A stretch of DNA of 64,000 nt from Waddlia chondrophila WSU 86-1044 (GTDB lineage: Bacteria; Chlamydiota; Chlamydiia; Chlamydiales; Waddliaceae): the NCBI RefSeq assembly GCF_000092785.1, contig NC_014225.1, forward strand, positions 2,052,313 through 2,116,312. The letters run 5' to 3'. The notes under the pieces are model-generated. The model was given only the letters and a program-made list of their open reading frames with translations. It was not told the origin of the DNA and did no database searches. Positions within the stretch are counted from its first letter, which is position 1, and each line of letters opens with the position of its first letter. Made by a program: the position numbers and the translations under genes. Below, in pieces: positions 9,107 to 18,279 of this stretch.

Positions 9107-9802
9107 ATGGTTTCTCAATACGACTGTTTACTCCCTGAAGAGTGCCTGCAGATTCAGCAGCAGCTCCATTCCCTGAAGGACAAGTGGGAGCCTCGCTTAG
9201 GAGATCTACCCTTTTATACACTCGGGGCGGCCAGCTATCTGGATGCCGGAAAAAAGGGAGAATTTTTCTATAAGATGAAAGCCAAACGGTTCAATCCTTT
9301 GCTCAAAGAGCACTTCGATTCTCTCTATCAGAAAGTCGCTGAAGTGCTTGAAAAGGAAACGGGCAAACCTGTTGTTTATGAAGAAAATTACGGATATCCG
9401 GGATTCCACATTTTTCTTTTCTCTGAAGTGTTCGAATTCAACATCGCTTCTGTACACTTCGATCTTCAATTTCAAGAACTCTCCTGGCGTTATAAAAACG
9501 TCGATCAACTTCACCCCTTAAGCATTACACTTCCCATTGCCCTGCCGGGATCAGGAGGAGGGATGTTTTGCTGGGATATCCACTACCGGGACGTCAAAGA
9601 GCTGCCGCGCTCTGAATTGGAGAAGCGTTCGCAGGAAGAAGAGCCGGTCTTGATCGAATACTCGCCAGGTCAAATCGTGGTGCATGAAGGACTTTTCCTT
9701 CACCAGATCGCCCCTGCCGAGGAAATGAAGGAAAATGACGAGCGGATCACCCTCCAAGGACACGGACTTTTTTGCGATGGCGCCTGGCATTTGTATTGGT
9801 AA
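9107..9802 (+). CDS. Putative 2-oxoglutarate/Fe(II)-dependent oxygenase-like protein
   Basis: A 231-aa protein with no membrane segment. The pattern H117-x-D119 (SVHFD), H199 (GLFLHQI) and R213 (ERITLQGHG) fits the Fe(II)-binding HxD...H triad and the 2-oxoglutarate-binding arginine of the double-stranded beta-helix oxygenases. Between them lie glycine-rich turn residues (ALPGSGGGMF) and a PGQIVVHEGLFLH stretch typical of the second histidine strand. The spacing H117 to H199 (82 residues) is ordinary for the family. It lies ten bases behind the membrane protein gene and 70 bases before nqrA. The substrate is unknown; assignment is from motif pattern only. Confidence 0.55.
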   Translation: MVSQYDCLLPEECLQIQQQLHSLKDKWEPRLGDLPFYTLGAASYLDAGKKGEFFYKMKAKRFNPLLKEHFDSLYQKVAEVLEKETGKPVVYEENYGYPGFHIFLFSEVFEFNIASVHFDLQFQELSWRYKNVDQLHPLSITLPIALPGSGGGMFCWDIHYRDVKELPRSELEKRSQEEEPVLIEYSPGQIVVHEGLFLHQIAPAEEMKENDERITLQGHGLFCDGAWHLYW

Positions 9803-9873
9803 CTCTTGGAAGTCGTTGCAAAAAACCCTTTGAATTCGCTACCTTTTGAATCAACCGTTGATCAAGAGGAGCC

Positions 9874-11265
9874 ATGGTTCATATTAAAGTTACCAAAGGA
9901 TTGGATATCCCCATCTCAGGGAAGCCTGCCGGAAGCATTCAACCGCTCACTTTAAGCGGAGAAGCCAAGCAGAATAAAACGCCAAAAACCCTTTCACTCA
10001 ACTTAGATCCTTTCAAAGGGATCCGTTTCAAACTTCTCGCAAAAAGAGGAGATCGAGTCAAAATTGGGCAGCCTCTTGTCGAAGACAAGCTAACCGAAGG
10101 GAGGGTTTTCGTTTCTCCTGCAGGAGGAACAATCGCCGAAGTGCGCAGAGGATTGAAACGAAGACTCATCGACATCATCATAGAGCTTGATTCTGAAGAG
10201 CAGGAAATCAATCACGGATCCATCGACGTTGCCTCTGCATCCAAAGAGCAATTGGTCGATCGGTTTCTCCGAAGCGGTATTTTTACACGGATCAGGCAAC
10301 GCCCCTTCAACCTTTTAGCCGATCCCGCAAAAACGCCACGCAATATTTTTGTGAAAGCTGTAGAATCGGCTCCTTTCGTCCCTCCGGCTGAAATGCAGGT
10401 AGAAGGAAAGGAAAAAGAATTTCAAGCAGGGTTGACCGCTTTGTCCAAAATGACAGATGGCAAGGTGCATCTTATCTATCGAAAAGGAACGGAATCCAGA
10501 GCGTTTACCGAAGCAAAAGACGTAGAGAAGCACACCGGCGAAGGGCCCCATCCTTTGGGCACCCACTCACTTCACATCGATCGAATCGATCCCATTCAAG
10601 GAGTGGAAGATATTGTATGGACGCTTAATGTCCACGATGTTGTTTCCATCGGCCATTTATTGAAAACGGGAAAAATATTAACTGAAAGAGTGATCGGCAT
10701 TGCTGGGCCAGGCATCATTTCTGGACGTACCGGCTACTTTAGAGTACGTGAGGGATTCCCCATTGAAGCGCTGATTTCAAACCGCATTAAGGAGGGGTAT
10801 GTGCGGCTGATTTCAGGTGATCCGTTAACAGGGAAAAAGGTGGAATCGGAAGATTATCTTGGCTTCTATCACTACGCTTTTTGCGCCATTCCCGAAAGTA
10901 CAAAGCGAGAATTCCTGCATTTTTTCCGTTTAGGCCTCAACAAGTACAGCTACAGCAGAGCCTATTACTCAGGCCACATCGATTCAACAAACAAGCAATA
11001 CGATTTTACCACTAGCCAACACGGCGAGCACCGAGCATTCATCGACCCGACTCTCTATGACAAAATCATGGAGCTTGATGTCCCGACCATGCAGTTAGTC
11101 AAAGCAGTGATGTCAGAGGATTTCGACATGGCAGAGGAACTTGGATTTTTAGCTGTGGACGGCGAGGATTTTGCTCTGCCCTCGTTTGTCTGCCCTTCGA
11201 AAATCGATATGATCAGCATTATCGACGACGGACTGAAGGCTTACGCAACCGAAGTGCTCGAATAG
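9874..11265 (+). CDS. nqrA: Na+-translocating NADH:quinone reductase subunit A
   Basis: A 463-aa NqrA, matching the family from its first residues (IKVTKGLDIPISGKP) through the GTHSLHIDRIDPI and YVRLISGDPLTGK segments to the C-terminus. NqrA is the membrane-associated, quinone-interacting cytoplasmic subunit of the sodium-pumping NADH dehydrogenase, the usual entry point for NADH electrons in chlamydiae. The other subunits are not in this window; in Chlamydia nqrA is also separated from nqrBCDE and nqrF. GAGGAG directly precedes the ATG. It converges with mscS, with three bases between the stop codons. Confidence 0.97.
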   Translation: MVHIKVTKGLDIPISGKPAGSIQPLTLSGEAKQNKTPKTLSLNLDPFKGIRFKLLAKRGDRVKIGQPLVEDKLTEGRVFVSPAGGTIAEVRRGLKRRLIDIIIELDSEEQEINHGSIDVASASKEQLVDRFLRSGIFTRIRQRPFNLLADPAKTPRNIFVKAVESAPFVPPAEMQVEGKEKEFQAGLTALSKMTDGKVHLIYRKGTESRAFTEAKDVEKHTGEGPHPLGTHSLHIDRIDPIQGVEDIVWTLNVHDVVSIGHLLKTGKILTERVIGIAGPGIISGRTGYFRVREGFPIEALISNRIKEGYVRLISGDPLTGKKVESEDYLGFYHYAFCAIPESTKREFLHFFRLGLNKYSYSRAYYSGHIDSTNKQYDFTTSQHGEHRAFIDPTLYDKIMELDVPTMQLVKAVMSEDFDMAEELGFLAVDGEDFALPSFVCPSKIDMISIIDDGLKAYATEVLE

Positions 11266-11268
11266 ATC

Positions 11269-12354
11269 CTAAAGTCCTGAGTCTTGATCAGGATCATTTG
11301 ATAAATGAACTGTTGTGGTTGGAAGTGCGATTTCAGCGCCTTGAGATTCGATAATGTCTGCGATTTTTAAAAGGACATCCTGTTGAATATCGCGCCACTG
11401 CCCCCAATTTGTCGTTTTAGTGAAGCAATACACCTCTATATTCAGTGAACTAGCTCCAAAATTCATGAAATGCACGAATAAAAATTTTGATCGATCAATC
11501 GCTGAATGCGTTTCCAGCATCTTTCTGATCTCTTTGACAATGGAATCGACTTTTTTCACATCAGCATAACGCACGCCGACAGTTTCTTTGATTCGCCGAT
11601 TGTACATTCTACCCGGATTTTCAATGATTGCATCGATAAAGACCGCATTGGGAATATATGTGGGACGTCTGGCAAATGTACGAATACGCGTCATGTACCA
11701 ACCGATCTCCTCGACAACTCCTTCAAAATGTTTATTCGGTGAAAGGATCCACTCACCAATTGCAAAATGGCGATTGATATGGATCATCAGCCCTCCAAAA
11801 AAGTTGGCAACAATATCTTTGCCTGCAAAGCCAATTGCCACGCCGCCAATTCCGCCAAATGCCAACAAGGCTGTCAACTGCACTTCGAAAATGTCAAGCA
11901 CGATCATTCCGACCACAAATAGAATAAACACCGTGAAAACTTTTCCGATAGCCTGGATCAGAGCTTGATCCTGAGCTGCGCTTTTACGGCTGCTCACCCG
12001 ATTAACCAGCTTCTTTTGAAAACGGGATTTCCAACGCAACGCGATCCAGGCAGTAAACAGGAGAAAGAAAAGCTGGCGAATTTTCGCGATGAAGCTGGCC
12101 GGAATCAAAAGATCTGTGGATCCAACCATCGCCTGAATAAGAAGGAGGATGCCATAGCCCCAAACTAACCAGGAGGAAGGAAGATAAAACGAATCACACA
12201 AAGTGCGCAGCCACTCCGGCAATGATTCCATCCCAACAAGATGGCCTAAGACTTTACGGACAACAATGCCCATGATCGCAGTCAAAGAGAGGATCAGCCC
12301 TAACTGCACCCAAAAAATTGAAGGAGCGCTGATGATGATCGATAAAATTTCCAT
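11269..12354 (-). CDS. MscS-family mechanosensitive ion channel
   Basis: A 361-aa channel protein with about four hydrophobic segments, the last being the pore helix region. The stretch LLAFGGIGGVAIGFAGKDIVAN with its Gly/Ala packing motif, followed by FGGLMIHINRHFAIGEWI, is diagnostic of the MscS fold. A C-terminal beta/alpha-beta domain follows. Channels of this family release solutes on hypo-osmotic shock. The ATG at 12354 is preferred over the TTG at 12393, which would add 13 residues; neither has a clear Shine-Dalgarno sequence. It is longer than E. coli MscS (286 aa) because of extra N-terminal helices. Confidence 0.9.
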   Translation of the reverse strand: MEILSIIISAPSIFWVQLGLILSLTAIMGIVVRKVLGHLVGMESLPEWLRTLCDSFYLPSSWLVWGYGILLLIQAMVGSTDLLIPASFIAKIRQLFFLLFTAWIALRWKSRFQKKLVNRVSSRKSAAQDQALIQAIGKVFTVFILFVVGMIVLDIFEVQLTALLAFGGIGGVAIGFAGKDIVANFFGGLMIHINRHFAIGEWILSPNKHFEGVVEEIGWYMTRIRTFARRPTYIPNAVFIDAIIENPGRMYNRRIKETVGVRYADVKKVDSIVKEIRKMLETHSAIDRSKFLFVHFMNFGASSLNIEVYCFTKTTNWGQWRDIQQDVLLKIADIIESQGAEIALPTTTVHLSNDPDQDSGL

Positions 12355-12475
12355 AAAGCAAATAATATTAGTACAAAATTTCTTGATTTGCAAGGCTAAG
12401 TTAGTTATATCTGATCCTTGTCAAATTCCCAATTTTTGGATCACGATCGGTATAGCTTTATAAGATGGGCATAAA

Positions 12476-13264
12476 ATGAAATTTGTAAGAAACACAACAT
12501 TCCTTCTATTTGCACTGTTCTGGGCAACGGTGCTCCCGGCTGAAATTTATGAAACATCCCGCATGGATGAACTTTACGGTCACCTCGAACCTGGAATGCT
12601 GGTCGTTTTCGATATTGACAACACTTTGATCGAACCTGTGCAAGAACTTGGCAGCAACCAATGGTTTGAAAATAGAATCAAAGAATACTTTTCCCATGGC
12701 TACAGCAACCATAACGCTTTGCATACAGCACTCAAAGAGTGGATAGCGATCCAACACATCACATTTGTGAAATTGGTGGAGCCTGGGATCGATGAGGTCG
12801 TCAAAGACCTCCAGGGAAAAGGTTACACAGTGATGGGACTGACGACCCGGGACCTCACTCTATCGGATCGAACAGCGGAGCAGCTGCAATCTGTCGGCAT
12901 CGATCTTTCAAAGACCGCTCCCACTCAGGAAGAAGTGTTTTTTATGAACGAGCGCGGAGTCCTTTTTCACAAAGGATCTCTCTTCACTGCCGCAACGCAC
13001 AAAGGAGAAGCGCTTCACAAATTTCTTGAAATCTCCGGATATCAACCAAGTTCTGTGATGTTCATTAATGATAAATATTCCCACCTTATCCCTGTGGAAG
13101 AGTATTGTTCTCAATCCGGAATCCCTTTTGTGGGTCTGCGGTATGGACATACTGACGAAAAAGTGAAGAGCTTTTGCAAGCAGATTGCCGACGTGCAATT
13201 TTACCACTTCGGCCACATCTTATCGAATGAATCTGCGGAAAGGATTCTGCACGAAAGAGATTGA
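12476..13264 (+). CDS. Secreted HAD-like protein (DUF2608 type)
   Basis: A 262-aa protein with a signal peptide (FLLFALFWATVLPAEI). It then has VVFDIDNTLIEP, the HAD motif I with both catalytic aspartates in DxDxT form. A Thr motif (MGLTTRD, about residue 122) and VMFINDK (about residue 196; motif III/IV region) follow in order. This matches the DUF2608 group of exported HAD-like proteins seen in intracellular bacteria such as chlamydiae and Legionella. A phosphatase activity in the periplasm or outside the cell is likely but unproven. The next gene also encodes an exported phosphate-ester hydrolase. Confidence 0.8.
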   Translation: MKFVRNTTFLLFALFWATVLPAEIYETSRMDELYGHLEPGMLVVFDIDNTLIEPVQELGSNQWFENRIKEYFSHGYSNHNALHTALKEWIAIQHITFVKLVEPGIDEVVKDLQGKGYTVMGLTTRDLTLSDRTAEQLQSVGIDLSKTAPTQEEVFFMNERGVLFHKGSLFTAATHKGEALHKFLEISGYQPSSVMFINDKYSHLIPVEEYCSQSGIPFVGLRYGHTDEKVKSFCKQIADVQFYHFGHILSNESAERILHERD

Positions 13265-13297
13265 AATCGTTTTTACCTTTTTTTATAAAGGATGGGT

Positions 13298-14077
13298 ATG
13301 AAAATTCTTCTTGTCTTCCTGATTTTCATCTCCTCTTTGCTCGCGGCCAAAGACATCGCGATTATTGCTCACCGAGGAAATTCCAAGGAAGCTCCGGAAA
13401 ATACCATATCCGCCTTTCTCTCCGCAGGGAGAGTCGAAGCCGACTTTGTCGAATGCGATGTGCATCTAACCAAAGATGGCATACCTGTGGTTGTCCATGA
13501 TCGCTTCCTGTGCCGCACAATCAATTCTCATTATCCTATTGCCATAGAAACCTTAACTCTGGATGAGCTCAATTCTTACGATGCCGGCAGCTGGTTCTCA
13601 CAGAAATTCGAAGGGCAGCGCATTCCTACGCTTTCCAACCTACTAAATACGGAGCTTGGCCGTACTGGCATTATGTTAGAGATCAAAGAAGGTTCAGCCC
13701 CCCCGAACATCCTCGCTAAAAAAGTTGTCGAAGCCGTTAACAAAGAACCCCGCAGAACTGTCATCATCGGCAGCCAATCTGCGAAAATTTTAGAAGAGGT
13801 GCGCAAACTTTCCCCTCGCCAACCGATCATCGCTATCATCGAAGACATTCACAAAATCAAGCCCCATAGAGAAAACCGCCCGAATTTTTATGCCTTGCAT
13901 TCTTCGATTGTTTCCAGCGAGCTTGTGCGCGTCGTGCATGACGAACAACGTTTAGTTTGGGTGTGGACAGTGGATAATCCGGATAAGGCGCGCCATTATG
14001 CAGAAATGAATGTCGACGGCATCATTACCAACAGCCCGCGCGAGATGCGCCACGCCGGCATTTCTACGCTTAATTGA
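13298..14077 (+). CDS. glpQ: Exported glycerophosphodiester phosphodiesterase
   Basis: A 259-aa protein with a signal peptide (ILLVFLIFISSLLAA) and the GDPD-family catalytic core. IIAHRGNSKEAPENT holds the HR and E residues, ECDVHLTKDGIPVVVHD the metal-binding E-x-D and second His, and the barrel closes with VWTVDN and GIITNSP. It hydrolyses glycerophosphodiesters from phospholipid breakdown to sn-glycerol 3-phosphate plus alcohol. With a signal peptide it should act outside the inner membrane, like GlpQ. The ATG at 13298 has AAGG six bases upstream; the ATG at 13292 is too close to it. The symbol is by function; orthology to E. coli glpQ is not established. Confidence 0.85.
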   Translation: MKILLVFLIFISSLLAAKDIAIIAHRGNSKEAPENTISAFLSAGRVEADFVECDVHLTKDGIPVVVHDRFLCRTINSHYPIAIETLTLDELNSYDAGSWFSQKFEGQRIPTLSNLLNTELGRTGIMLEIKEGSAPPNILAKKVVEAVNKEPRRTVIIGSQSAKILEEVRKLSPRQPIIAIIEDIHKIKPHRENRPNFYALHSSIVSSELVRVVHDEQRLVWVWTVDNPDKARHYAEMNVDGIITNSPREMRHAGISTLN

Positions 14078-14102
14078 ATTTTATTTAACAAGGAGTGTTC
14101 CC

Positions 14103-14630
14103 ATGGGAACTCAATCATTAACTGACAACATCTACTATTCAGTACGCAACGCAGCTTCAGCGGGATGGGAAATTGCTCAATCGTGTGTAGGAGTCAGGCA
14201 AAACGCGTCCACAACAGAAAAAGTGTATAGAATTTATAACGCATCAGTTGCCGCTCTTGTTGCTGCGGGATGGGCCTATGAAATCGGGAGTTCAGTCCTG
14301 GACATCTCCTCAACTTCCGGACCATATGAAAGCGCTTGGAAAACGATCACGATTTTCTTAGCCACAGGAGAATATCTATCAGATGCAGCATTTCATGCGA
14401 TCGCCTCCCAGGTTTCGGAGAACTCATCCACAGAGTTTAAAGCCGCAACCATTGCTCTCGACATCCTCCGCTTAGGCATTATCGGAAAGCTGCAAATGAC
14501 TCAACCCCCGCTTTCAACAATCCCTCCAGCTTTGAACTATACAGATATTTTCAATCATTTAGGAAATATCGCCTACAACACAGGATTGATCAGCCTTTTC
14601 TGTCCTTCAAAAAAAGAGCATAATGAATAA
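14103..14630 (+). CDS. Hypothetical protein
   Basis: A 175-aa protein of unknown family. Residues around 40-65 (ASVAALVAAGWAYEIGSSVL) and the C-terminus (NTGLISLFC) are moderately hydrophobic. The rest resembles an Ala/Ser-rich helical bundle. AAGGAG at 14090-14095 supports the ATG at 14103; the frame is open further upstream to 14010 but there overlaps the previous gene. A lone small helical gene like this in a chlamydial genome could be a secreted or membrane-associated protein, but no motif proves it. Confidence 0.65.
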   Translation: MGTQSLTDNIYYSVRNAASAGWEIAQSCVGVRQNASTTEKVYRIYNASVAALVAAGWAYEIGSSVLDISSTSGPYESAWKTITIFLATGEYLSDAAFHAIASQVSENSSTEFKAATIALDILRLGIIGKLQMTQPPLSTIPPALNYTDIFNHLGNIAYNTGLISLFCPSKKEHNE

Positions 14631-14654
14631 CCTAATCAATGTTTTTCGGTTAAA

Positions 14655-16187
14655 ATGACAACAATGTATCCAAAAATCCCCAAAATCGGCGCTCTTAAAC
14701 CTGCCTATCTCTTGATCAATGGCGAATGGATCGAGTCTGTTTCTCCGCATAGAATTAAAAATCTCAATCCGGCTACCCAGGAAGTTCTTGGAGAAATTCC
14801 CATGTGTACCGAAAAAGAGGTAAACCAAGCTGTACAGGCCGCTTTTAACGCTTATTCTTATTGGAGAGAGGTTTCTCCTTCCCAAAGGGCGCGCACCATG
14901 TTCAATTATCAGCAGCTTATCCGAGAAAATATAGAGAAGCTGGCCCACAATATTTCACTTGAGCAAGGAAAAACCTTAGCCGACGCTAAAGGAGACGTTA
15001 CTCGCGGTCTCGAAGTTGTTGAATACGCTGCCGGAACCCCCTCTCTGATCATGGGAGAGTCCGTGGAAAACGTCTCGATTGGGATCGATACCTACAGCCT
15101 ACAGCAGCCCCTTGGCGTTTGCGCCGGGATCACTCCTTTTAATTTCCCAGCGATGATCCCTCTTTGGATGTTTCCGATCGCTATCGCATCCGGCAATACC
15201 TTTGTTCTCAAACCTTCCGAGCAGGCGGCAACGACAGCAAATATGCTTGCCGAGCTTGCTCAGAAAGCGGGTATCCCAAATGGAGTGCTCAATGTGATAC
15301 ATGGTGGAAAAGAGGTGGTCAATGCACTTTTAGACCACTCGCTGATCCGCGCCATTTCCTTTGTTGGCTCTCCTCATGCTGGCCATGAAGTTTTCGCAAG
15401 GGCAACTTCTCAAGGCAAACGGGTGCAAGCACTTTTGGGAGCCAAGAACCATGCCGTCGTCATGCCGGACGCCAATAAAGAAAAAACTCTCAATGCTATT
15501 GCCAGAGCAGCTTTTGAAGCATCAGGGCAGCGGTGCATGGCTCTCCCGATTGCGATTTTCGTGGGCGAGTCCAAAAAGTGGATTCCCGAGCTGATTGAAA
15601 AAGCAAAGAAGTTGAAGGTTGGCCCAGGTCTGGATCCTTCCAGCGACCTGGGTCCTCTAATATCGCCGGAAGCCAAAGAAAGAGTACTCTCTATTTTTGA
15701 AAGCGCGCTTCAAGAGGGAGCCGAACTGCTTCTTGATGGGCGTCAACTCCAAGTACCTGGCCATGAGAACGGCAATTTTGTCGGTCCTACCATTTTCAAC
15801 AAAATCACACGCAAAATGCGTATCTATGAAGAGGAAGTTTTCGGTCCCATTCTTCTTTTGTTCGAGTCGACATCACTTGACCATGCCATCTCGATCATCA
15901 ACAACAACCCCTTCGGCAACGGAAGTGCCATTTTCACTGAATCTGGCCACCACGCCCGCCACTTTCAGCACTTTGTCGATACAGGGCAAGTTGGCATCAA
16001 TATCCCTATTCCTGTTCCTCTCCCTTTTTTCAGTTTCACAGGATCAAGAGGATCAATCAGAGGCGACTTGCATGCCTATGGCAAGCATGCCATCCGTTTT
16101 TACACACAGACCAAAACAGTAACGGCAAAGTGGTTTGGCACAGAAAGCCGCAACTATGAAAAAATCTACGAAGAAACGCCTGTCTGA
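14655..16187 (+). CDS. mmsA: Methylmalonate-semialdehyde dehydrogenase (CoA-acylating)
   Basis: A 510-aa aldehyde dehydrogenase of the MmsA/IolA group. Visible features are GVCAGITPFNFPAMIPLW, the NAD-binding FVLKPSEQ and FVGS, the catalytic cysteine in SGQRCMALP (about residue 294), and the group-specific ending GSIRGDLHAYGKHA. MmsA converts methylmalonate or malonate semialdehyde plus CoA and NAD to propionyl- or acetyl-CoA, releasing CO2 (valine or inositol breakdown). No other gene of those pathways is in the window, so its input here is unclear. The Shine-Dalgarno is weak; ATG 14655 and 14664 are both possible. Confidence 0.93.
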   Translation: MTTMYPKIPKIGALKPAYLLINGEWIESVSPHRIKNLNPATQEVLGEIPMCTEKEVNQAVQAAFNAYSYWREVSPSQRARTMFNYQQLIRENIEKLAHNISLEQGKTLADAKGDVTRGLEVVEYAAGTPSLIMGESVENVSIGIDTYSLQQPLGVCAGITPFNFPAMIPLWMFPIAIASGNTFVLKPSEQAATTANMLAELAQKAGIPNGVLNVIHGGKEVVNALLDHSLIRAISFVGSPHAGHEVFARATSQGKRVQALLGAKNHAVVMPDANKEKTLNAIARAAFEASGQRCMALPIAIFVGESKKWIPELIEKAKKLKVGPGLDPSSDLGPLISPEAKERVLSIFESALQEGAELLLDGRQLQVPGHENGNFVGPTIFNKITRKMRIYEEEVFGPILLLFESTSLDHAISIINNNPFGNGSAIFTESGHHARHFQHFVDTGQVGINIPIPVPLPFFSFTGSRGSIRGDLHAYGKHAIRFYTQTKTVTAKWFGTESRNYEKIYEETPV

Positions 16188-16263
16188 CCAGTTGCAGTCA
16201 AGCAGCTCAATCTGAATAAATTAGGCGATATAAGCGGGCCTCTACATCAAAAACTGATTCTTG

Positions 16264-16281
16264 AAGTTGATTCGCTATATA
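16264..16281 (+). repeat. Dispersed short repeat, copy 1 (one mismatch)
   Basis: AAGTTGATTCGCTATATA. It differs at one base from two other copies in this window (30147-30164 and 58636-58653). The similarity to the 30147 copy extends leftward over about 35 bases, including CTTG directly before the core. A looser relative, TTGATTCCGATATAAGG, lies about 75 bases downstream in the same gap. It sits in the gap behind mmsA. Confidence 0.6.
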
Positions 16282-16413
16282 CCAAATTGGAACTAAGATA
16301 TTTAACATTTTTTAGAAAATTTCTAGAATTTTTTATATTGATTCCGATATAAGGTAAATTTACAGATCTTTTTAAGAGATTGCTTGAATATTCTCCAAAC
16401 CGGAATCGATATG

Positions 16414-16469
16414 GACTGGTTCTTGGTCAAAGTTTCCTCCATTCTTTGATTAAGAACCAGTTTTTTTTC
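16414..16469 (+). terminator. Rho-independent terminator
   Basis: ACTGGTTCTT plus GTCAAAG on the left pairs with CTTTGAT plus AAGAACCAGT on the right, giving a stem of about 17 bp interrupted by one mismatch, followed by a run of eight T. It lies 230 bases after mmsA, in the 363-base gap that otherwise holds only the repeat and AT-rich sequence; it probably ends read-through from mmsA. Confidence 0.85.
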
Positions 16470-16491
16470 TTAACAAAATATTTTACATTTC

Positions 16492-16523
16492 TTTACAGAC
16501 CTTTAATTTCAAGATGTTATAAT
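16492..16523 (+). promoter_or_regulatory. Possible promoter for the gene at 16551
   Basis: TTTACA at 16492-16497 and a perfect TATAAT at 16518-16523, separated by 20 bases, just after the terminator and 27 bases before the ATG. The spacer is longer than ideal, so the -35 assignment is doubtful while the -10 is good. Confidence 0.4.
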
Positions 16524-16550
16524 AGATTTGAAATTAAGGAGTTAAAGTTT

Positions 16551-17225
16551 ATGTTTCCTCCAATCGATCATACAAAACCGAATGTGAGTGCTGCTGTTTC
16601 CCTTCCCGAAACATCTTCTGCCTCGCAATCAAAGATTCAATACTTCGTGATCAATAACTTTGATTTCATATCAACCAGAACCTGTCGCGACCTCTGCATC
16701 ACCCAAATCGATTCTGCAAGCGAGCTTGACAGCAAAATCCAGCAGCTTGTCCGTACCCATTTTGAAGGCGGACAAAGAGTGTATAAAATGCACGAAAAAA
16801 TCGCAGCCTTAGACTTTAAAAATATCGTGGTTCAAGATGGTGAAAACACTCAAGTCATTTCAGCTGAATCAATTAAAATCATCTTTCTCAACGATGAGGA
16901 ATATGACCTCATGGTTGATTCTTTTATCGAAGAGCACTCAACAAAAGTAGAAGAAGAGGCTGATACCAGAAGCATTCCTCTTTTCAGCAAGCAAGGCCTT
17001 GCATGCATTAAAGCCATGACTCTGGTTTTCCGCAAAAATCAGGAAATTGTCGCGTTTTTCACTCAGGTAAGGGAACAAGAACTGACCCGCGTGGACGAAG
17101 AGATCAGAGAGAGACAAACAAAAAACAGAGACAAGCGTTGGAATCAGTGGATGGACTACTGGCTCCAAAAAGACGAAAACCGTCGCGAAATTTTAGTGAC
17201 TGTTTTAAAAAATTCTCTACTTTGA
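16551..17225 (+). CDS. Hypothetical protein
   Basis: A 224-aa soluble, charged protein of no recognised family. It has no signal peptide or membrane segment. The C-terminal third is rich in Arg/Glu (EEIRERQTKNRDKRW) and probably helical. AAGGAG at 16536-16541 fixes the ATG at 16551. The frame runs upstream to 16380 across a terminator, so the longer version is rejected. It has its own terminator-bounded promoter region and is probably a single-gene unit, converging with the phzF-like gene after seven bases. Confidence 0.65.
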   Translation: MFPPIDHTKPNVSAAVSLPETSSASQSKIQYFVINNFDFISTRTCRDLCITQIDSASELDSKIQQLVRTHFEGGQRVYKMHEKIAALDFKNIVVQDGENTQVISAESIKIIFLNDEEYDLMVDSFIEEHSTKVEEEADTRSIPLFSKQGLACIKAMTLVFRKNQEIVAFFTQVREQELTRVDEEIRERQTKNRDKRWNQWMDYWLQKDENRREILVTVLKNSLL

Positions 17226-17232
17226 AATAAAT

Positions 17233-18087
17233 TTACATCTGCATTTCTGTCTTAAATACAGGAGTTGCTTCCGCATATAAGCGATAAATATTATCGTCAT
17301 AGTCTATTTTGACATACCCCGGACGCCCTAAAAAATGCCCCTGCTCAGTGTAAATCGAGGTCAAGGAGGGATTAATCAGTCCGGTTTCTCGACAGTAACC
17401 GAAAAGTCCTCCCTGCATCGATCCTGTAAATGGATCTTCGTTTACGCCGACAGCAGGTCCAAATGCCCGTGCATGAACATGGTTTTTAGGATCAATGGCA
17501 AAAGGGGTCAATGCACAGATCATGACAATCTCATGCTCTAAGCAATATTGCTTCACCTCATCCATATTGGGGCGCAACCCCCCAAGGGTCTCTAAATCTT
17601 TGAAAGCAAGATATAGATAACGATTGCCTGTTTCGATCATCGGGGAAGCGATTACATCGGGAAAGTCCAGAGGTTCAAGAGATACGGTGAACGGTTCCAA
17701 GTTGACCTCCGGCGATTCAAAGTTGAAGCTAGGTTTGCCGGCAGTGCAATCAATCTCCAAATTAATGACTCCAGCGTTTGTCTCCGCACGAAATTTCTTT
17801 TTTTCCCCGTGCTTCACCCAACCATCTTGCTCCATCGCAGACATTGCTCCAATAGTTGCATGTCCGCAAAAACGGATTTCATCGCCTGTGGGTGTGAAAT
17901 AACGAAGCTTAAAGTCCGCGGTTTCACTGGGGAGGATATATCCTGTTTCAGAATGTTTCAGCTCGTTTGCCAAATGTTTCATCTCTTTATCGTTCATTCC
18001 ACTAGCATCAATCACTGTTGCCGTAGGATTTCCTCCAAACATCGTATTTGTAAAAGCGTCTGTCTGATAAATTGTTAATTTTTTCAT
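17233..18087 (-). CDS. PhzF family isomerase-like protein
   Basis: A 284-aa PhzF-fold protein. The N-terminus has the family signature IYQTDAFTNTMFGGNPTAV-like (here TATVID), followed by SETGYILPSE with the catalytic-glutamate region and IRFCGHATIG. The C-terminal half repeats the fold (AFGPAVGVNEDPFTGSMQ). The family includes the phenazine enzyme PhzF and many uncharacterised isomerases or epimerases acting on small amino-acid-like molecules; no phenazine genes are nearby. The ATG at 18087 is preferred (AAAGG upstream); an extended frame to 18162 has no support. Confidence 0.88.
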   Translation of the reverse strand: MKKLTIYQTDAFTNTMFGGNPTATVIDASGMNDKEMKHLANELKHSETGYILPSETADFKLRYFTPTGDEIRFCGHATIGAMSAMEQDGWVKHGEKKKFRAETNAGVINLEIDCTAGKPSFNFESPEVNLEPFTVSLEPLDFPDVIASPMIETGNRYLYLAFKDLETLGGLRPNMDEVKQYCLEHEIVMICALTPFAIDPKNHVHARAFGPAVGVNEDPFTGSMQGGLFGYCRETGLINPSLTSIYTEQGHFLGRPGYVKIDYDDNIYRLYAEATPVFKTEMQM

Positions 18088-18279
18088 TTCAGTACCAACC
18101 TTTCTTGCATCGGATTTTGAAATATACCGAGCTAACCTAGCATTTTCGTTTATTTTATACAATGAAACAGAATTTGAATATAGAAATAGGGTTCATAGCC
18201 AGCCATTAACAAAAAGTTTAGAAATAAAAATTATTTTTTATATTAAAAATTAGCTAACAGCACCAAGGAGAATTCTGTT

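Noticed and set aside
9874..11265. Isolated nqrA as a sign of a broken Nqr operon
   Set aside because: Stand-alone nqrA is the normal arrangement in chlamydiae, so it is not unusual here.
11266..11300. Possible bidirectional terminator between nqrA and mscS (TCCTGA/TCAGGA)
   Set aside because: The stem is six bp, lies in the mscS coding region, and has no T run on either side.
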